Shown here: positions 5,187 to 7,815 of the stretch, piece after piece | Layout of the letters: every line of letters starts with the position of its first letter | Numbering within the stretch: the stretch's first letter is position 1 | From: Treponema sp. | GTDB lineage: Bacteria; Spirochaetota; Spirochaetia; Treponematales; Treponemataceae | Assembly (NCBI GenBank): GCA_017613485.1 | Contig: JAGADS010000127.1 | Coordinates: forward strand, 1 to 7,815 | Length of the DNA stretch: 7,815 bases | Direction of reading: 5' to 3' | Program-made: the position numbers and the translations under genes | The notes under the pieces: generated by a model | Databases searched by the model: none | Told to the model about the DNA's origin: nothing | Seen by the model: only the letters and a program-made list of their open reading frames with translations

Positions 5187-5358
5187 GTCACACGGATTCG
5201 AAATTGCTAACGCAATTTCTGGTTGTCGGTTTTTTTCTTTGGGATATCAGGATTTAGCGAGCTTTGCTTTAGGAAACCTAAAATTATGATTTGGCTTAAA
5301 AACAATTTGGTTTAAAAAATTTAAAGAAAAATCGTTAGATTTTTCGAATCCGTGTGAC
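5187..5358. repeat. 172-bp non-coding element with 26-bp terminal inverted repeats
   Basis: The left end (5187-5212) begins GTCACACGGATTCGAAA and continues to CTAACG; the right end (5333-5358) is its reverse complement, with 17 perfect pairs, 3 mismatches, then 6 more pairs. Inside are AAATTGC-TAAC-GCAATTT (5201-5218) and TTTAGG-AAA-CCTAAA (5268-5282), plus AT-rich sequence with no credible reading frame. It fills the gap between the converging GH43 and AraC genes. It could be a miniature inverted-repeat element, an intergenic repeat family, or a two-way terminator. No clear target-site duplication is visible; both flanks are A-rich. Confidence 0.7.
5201..5236 (+). terminator. Terminator candidate for the GH43 gene
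   Basis: A perfect 7-bp stem AAATTGC/GCAATTT with a TAAC loop (5201-5218) is followed, after 11 bases, by a T7 run (5230-5236). The gap between stem and T-run is longer than usual. The stem lies inside the 172-bp inverted-repeat element, whose outer arms could also act as terminators. Confidence 0.35.
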
Positions 5359-5383
5359 AATAAAAAAATGTAGTAATGAAAAA

Positions 5384-6250
5384 TCAGTTTACATTAGCAT
5401 AGGTTGAAGGGACTTCTACCTTAAATGAGTTTTTCTTGTACTGTCTTGGGGAGCAGTTCATTATCTGCTTGAACACACGGGAAAAATACTGCACGTTGTT
5501 GAAGCCGTTCTCCATTGCAATCTCCGTTATGTTCTTGTCGGTGTAGATCATGTCAAGGCATGCCTTCTCCACACGGTAGCTGTTGATGTACTCTGTGATG
5601 CTCTTGCCTGTTGTGTCCTTGAAAAGCCGGCTGAAATGGCTCTTGGAGTAGTTGGTTTCGCTGTAGATGTCCTCTATGTCGATGTTCTCGCTGTAATGAT
5701 CCCTGATGAATGCTATCGCGCTGTCCACTGCAGAAACTGAATGCCTTGAGTTCTCGTACAGGGTTGATACCATCTGGTACTGGTTTGTCTGAATGATGTG
5801 TGAAAGGAATTCAAACAGGACTGTCTTGAGCACAAGCAGGCTTCCGAATACCTTGTTTTTTTCAAGAGTAACAGTGTTCCTAAGGTTTGCAAGCAGGCTC
5901 TCCGGGATGTTTAGGAGAGTGTTTATCTTTATGTTCTCAAGTATGCCTGTAACGGGTCCTTTTTTCGGTTCTACTATTGTGGTGTCATAGACCAGGGCAT
6001 AATAGTGGAAAGGCTCGGCTTCATTTTTGTTGCGGATAAAGTGCTCTGCTCCTGCTTCTATGTATATGACTGTTCCTGCCTTTATCTCTATCTCGCTGTT
6101 CCTGAGTCCAAGTATCGCACTTCCCTTGTCAAGATAGAAGAATTCGTTCTCTATGTGATGGTGAATTTCATTCAGATAGACATTGCTTGAGAAAACTCCT
6201 ATGGGAAAGTCTTGTGATGTGAGGCCCTGCTGTCTGTCTGTATCTGTCAT
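5384..6250 (-). CDS. AraC-family transcriptional regulator with cupin sensor domain
   Basis: 288 residues, typical for the family. Residues ~14-90 look like a cupin (HHHIENEFFYLDKGSAILGL at 30-49, then KAGTVIYIEAGAEHFI at 57-72), the usual sugar-binding AraC_binding domain. Residues ~175-275 carry two helix-turn-helix motifs: IDIEDIYSETNYSKSHFSRLFK (190-211) and ITEIAMENGFNNVQYFSRVFKQ (241-262), followed by the signature NCSPRQYKK (265-273). The start codon (complement of 6248-6250) has an AAGGAAAA site about 8 bases upstream. It is convergent with the GH43 gene and divergent from the solute-binding lipoprotein gene. A local activator of sugar uptake and GH43 expression is the simplest role (inference). 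The effector is unknown, plausibly an oligosaccharide or pentose. Confidence 0.94.
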   Translation of the reverse strand: MTDTDRQQGLTSQDFPIGVFSSNVYLNEIHHHIENEFFYLDKGSAILGLRNSEIEIKAGTVIYIEAGAEHFIRNKNEAEPFHYYALVYDTTIVEPKKGPVTGILENIKINTLLNIPESLLANLRNTVTLEKNKVFGSLLVLKTVLFEFLSHIIQTNQYQMVSTLYENSRHSVSAVDSAIAFIRDHYSENIDIEDIYSETNYSKSHFSRLFKDTTGKSITEYINSYRVEKACLDMIYTDKNITEIAMENGFNNVQYFSRVFKQIMNCSPRQYKKNSFKVEVPSTYANVN

Positions 6251-6304
6251 AAAAGTTTTCCTTTCATAGTGTCTTTTTTCTTTAATTGTTGAATTCTACA
6301 CTAG

Positions 6305-6333
6305 AGGATACCATGAAAAAGTATAAAAAGCAA
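6305..6333 (-). promoter_or_regulatory. Candidate promoter of the AraC-family gene
   Basis: On the minus strand TTGCTT (complement of 6328-6333), a 17-base spacer and TATCCT (complement of 6305-6310) are correctly spaced about 55 bases upstream of the start codon. Both boxes match only partly (4 of 6 each), so this is tentative. Confidence 0.28.
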
Positions 6334-6349
6334 GGTTTTTACGTATAAA

Positions 6350-6381
6350 ATGAGATAATTGTGTAAATTTTATGAGTGAAT
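6350..6381 (+). promoter_or_regulatory. Paired ATGAG-type direct repeats, possible AraC operator
   Basis: ATGAGATAAT (6350-6359) and ATGAGTGAAT (6372-6381) match at 8 of 10 positions and are offset by 22 bases, about two helical turns. AraC-family activators usually bind such direct repeats, one per helix-turn-helix. The site lies in the 244-base gap between the divergent AraC and lipoprotein genes. The rest of this gap holds a T9 run (6387-6395), a leader hairpin and no convincing plus-strand promoter. Confidence 0.28.
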
Positions 6382-6432
6382 AGGTGTTTTTTTTTACCAA
6401 AAGCGGAATTAACATAATTACATTAAACGACA

Positions 6433-6458
6433 GTCTAGGGGGCGTGTACCCTGATGAC
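6433..6458 (+). other. Leader hairpin upstream of the lipoprotein gene
   Basis: GTCTAGGG (6433-6440) pairs with CCCTGATGAC (6449-6458): four pairs around an 8-base loop, one T-G pair, then, after a two-base bulge, GTC/GAC. It lies about 25 bases before the AGGAGG site. It may be a leader structure or a protein-binding dyad; it matches no riboswitch I recognise. Confidence 0.3.
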
Positions 6459-6494
6459 TCAGCAGAAAAAATGTAAAATCTTAGGAGGATATGC

Positions 6495-7815
6495 ATGAAA
6501 AGGATAATGTTATTCGCTGTAGCAGCAGTAATGGCATTTGGTATGATGGGATGTAAGAAAGAATCAGCAAAAGCAGCTGACGATGGAAAGATGAACATCT
6601 CCATCTTCACAATTCAGCAGAGACAGCAGCCGTCTGCTGACAACCCAACCTACAAATGGATCGAAGAGAAGTTCGGTGTAACATTCTCTTGGGACATTCT
6701 CGTTGGTGACAAGGACCAGAAAATTGGTGTTCTTATCGCTTCTGACGACCTTCCTGATGTAGTTGAAGTTGACTCAGAAAAGTTCCAGGGTGCTGGAAAG
6801 CTCCGCGACCTCAAGCCACTTCTTGAGCAGTACGCACCAAACCTGGTAAAGCACTATTCAACAGCCTGGAAGCAGATGATTGACCAGGATTCAGAGAAAG
6901 ATGCAAACGGTAATTATATTGCAGAGCACATCTACTCTCTTCCGAACTATGGTGTAATCGATGGTATTCCGTCTGATACTTACTACAACGGAAACGGATT
7001 CTGGATTCAGAAGGCTGTTCTTAAGGAATTCGGATATCCGACAATCAAGACTGTTGATGAATATTTCGACCTTCTTGAAAAGTATTACAAGAAGTATCCG
7101 ACAATCGATGATCTTCCAACAATTCCGTTCAACATCATCACAGCTGACTGGGAAGCATTTGACTTGTGGAACCCGCCGCAGTTCCTGGGTGGAAACCCGA
7201 ACGATGGTAACGGACACGTTGTAAATGAAGGTGGAAAGTATGTTTACTATGATATCTTCACAGATGACAACGCAAAGAGATGGTTCAAGCTTGCAAACGG
7301 CTACTATCAGAGAGGCTTGATTGATCCTGCTTCATTCACAGACACACGTGACCAGTACTATGCAAAGATTGCTCAGGGCCGTGTTCTCGGTATGTTCATC
7401 CAGGGATGGCAGTTCATGGGCGACAACGCTGAGAATGCTCTTTGGACAGCAGGAAAGGACGAAAGGACTTATGCTCCTCTCGCTATTACATTCGATGAGA
7501 CAATCAGACCACACTATCGTGACCGCTCACTTCCAAACCTCCAGAGAGGTTATGGTATCACAACAAAGTGTCCTGAAGACAAGGCCATCAAGATCATTAA
7601 GTTCATGGACGAGATGATCAAGGAAGAGAACCAGAAAGTTCTTTACTGGGGATTTGAGGGACAGGATTACCAGATCGATACAGACGGTTCTGTAACTGGA
7701 ACTAAGGGTGCCGCATACAGAACTCAGGCACAGAGAGACCAGCAGAAGGATCCGGACTACAACCAGCAGCACTTTGCTCTGCTCTGGCGCGAAGAAGCAC
7801 CAAAGCTTGAAGGAA
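6495..7815 (+). CDS. Extracellular solute-binding lipoprotein of a sugar ABC importer (3' partial)
   Basis: The frame is open from ATG 6495 to the window edge (440 codons and one base). The ATG has a consensus AGGAGG (6483-6488) 6 bases upstream. The N-terminus MKRIMLFAVAAVMAFGMMGC is a lipoprotein signal peptide with a relaxed lipobox, MMGC, so Cys20 would be lipidated and the protein anchored on the outer face of the cytoplasmic membrane. The mature part has an early strand (MNISIFTI), ASDDLPDVVEV, a WIQKAVLKEFGYPTIKTVDE segment where type-1 sugar-binding proteins recognise a named subdomain, and later GYGITTKCPEDKAIKIIKFMDEM. This is typical of the large LplA/YtcQ-like family, usually ~500-550 residues, so perhaps 60-110 residues are missing. 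Permease genes of the LplB/YtcP type would be expected next. Divergent from the AraC gene; the ligand is probably an oligosaccharide handled by the GH43 enzyme. Strong ribosome site and regular codon use suggest high expression. Confidence 0.9.
   Translation, partial: MKRIMLFAVAAVMAFGMMGCKKESAKAADDGKMNISIFTIQQRQQPSADNPTYKWIEEKFGVTFSWDILVGDKDQKIGVLIASDDLPDVVEVDSEKFQGAGKLRDLKPLLEQYAPNLVKHYSTAWKQMIDQDSEKDANGNYIAEHIYSLPNYGVIDGIPSDTYYNGNGFWIQKAVLKEFGYPTIKTVDEYFDLLEKYYKKYPTIDDLPTIPFNIITADWEAFDLWNPPQFLGGNPNDGNGHVVNEGGKYVYYDIFTDDNAKRWFKLANGYYQRGLIDPASFTDTRDQYYAKIAQGRVLGMFIQGWQFMGDNAENALWTAGKDERTYAPLAITFDETIRPHYRDRSLPNLQRGYGITTKCPEDKAIKIIKFMDEMIKEENQKVLYWGFEGQDYQIDTDGSVTGTKGAAYRTQAQRDQQKDPDYNQQHFALLWREEAPKLEG

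Noticed and set aside
6296..6610. 104-codon minus-strand reading frame across the lipoprotein promoter
   Set aside because: It covers the ribosome site and signal peptide of the lipoprotein gene on the other strand, has no good start context, and resembles no protein.
6891..7772. Several open frames on both strands inside the lipoprotein gene
   Set aside because: They are shadows of the continuous 440-codon frame from 6495, which has a consensus ribosome site, a lipobox and a recognisable family.

Overview
Organism: the window reads as an anaerobic gut or rumen bacterium, most likely a treponeme or related spirochaete. This is an inference from three things: an LL-diaminopimelate aminotransferase (DapL), a large LplA-type lipoprotein with a relaxed lipobox (MMGC), and a cytoplasmic GH43 hydrolase beside an AraC regulator. 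No rRNA or other marker gene is present to confirm it.

Layout. Bases 2-124 hold the end of a small zinc-ribbon protein. Bases 172-711 hold a BrnT/BrnA type II toxin-antitoxin operon, whose promoter contains repeated TATGTAT operator-like boxes and appears to start transcription almost at the toxin ATG. Bases 727-1107 encode a small exported protein of unknown function. Bases 1108-1376 are non-coding and rich in repeats: a perfect 31-bp direct repeat and nested hairpins built on CTTGC/GCAAG motifs. Bases 1377-2600 are the housekeeping gene dapL. Bases 2601-3648 hold the most interesting unit: a promoter, a compact structured RNA of about 55-60 nt ending in a U-run, and directly after it an AbiF/Abi_2-family HEPN protein with two R-x4-H motifs. 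This matches the AbiF RNA-antitoxin arrangement, the family proposed as the ancestor of Cas13. Bases 3672-5162 encode a GH43 glycosidase with a C-terminal beta-sandwich domain. Bases 5187-5358 are a 172-bp non-coding element bounded by 26-bp inverted repeats, lying between converging genes. Bases 5384-6250 (minus strand) encode an AraC-type regulator, and divergent from it bases 6495-7815 encode a sugar-binding lipoprotein that runs off the window.

How the genes fit together. The right half is a carbohydrate-use locus: the lipoprotein would capture an oligosaccharide outside the membrane for an ABC importer (permeases presumably beyond the window), the cytoplasmic GH43 enzyme would trim it, and the cupin-AraC protein would sense a sugar and control the locus. 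The left half is accessory: two toxin-antitoxin or abortive-infection modules (BrnTA and AbiF with its RNA) lie on either side of dapL. By eye these accessory genes are more AT-rich than dapL, GH43 and the lipoprotein gene, which suggests they were acquired by transfer.
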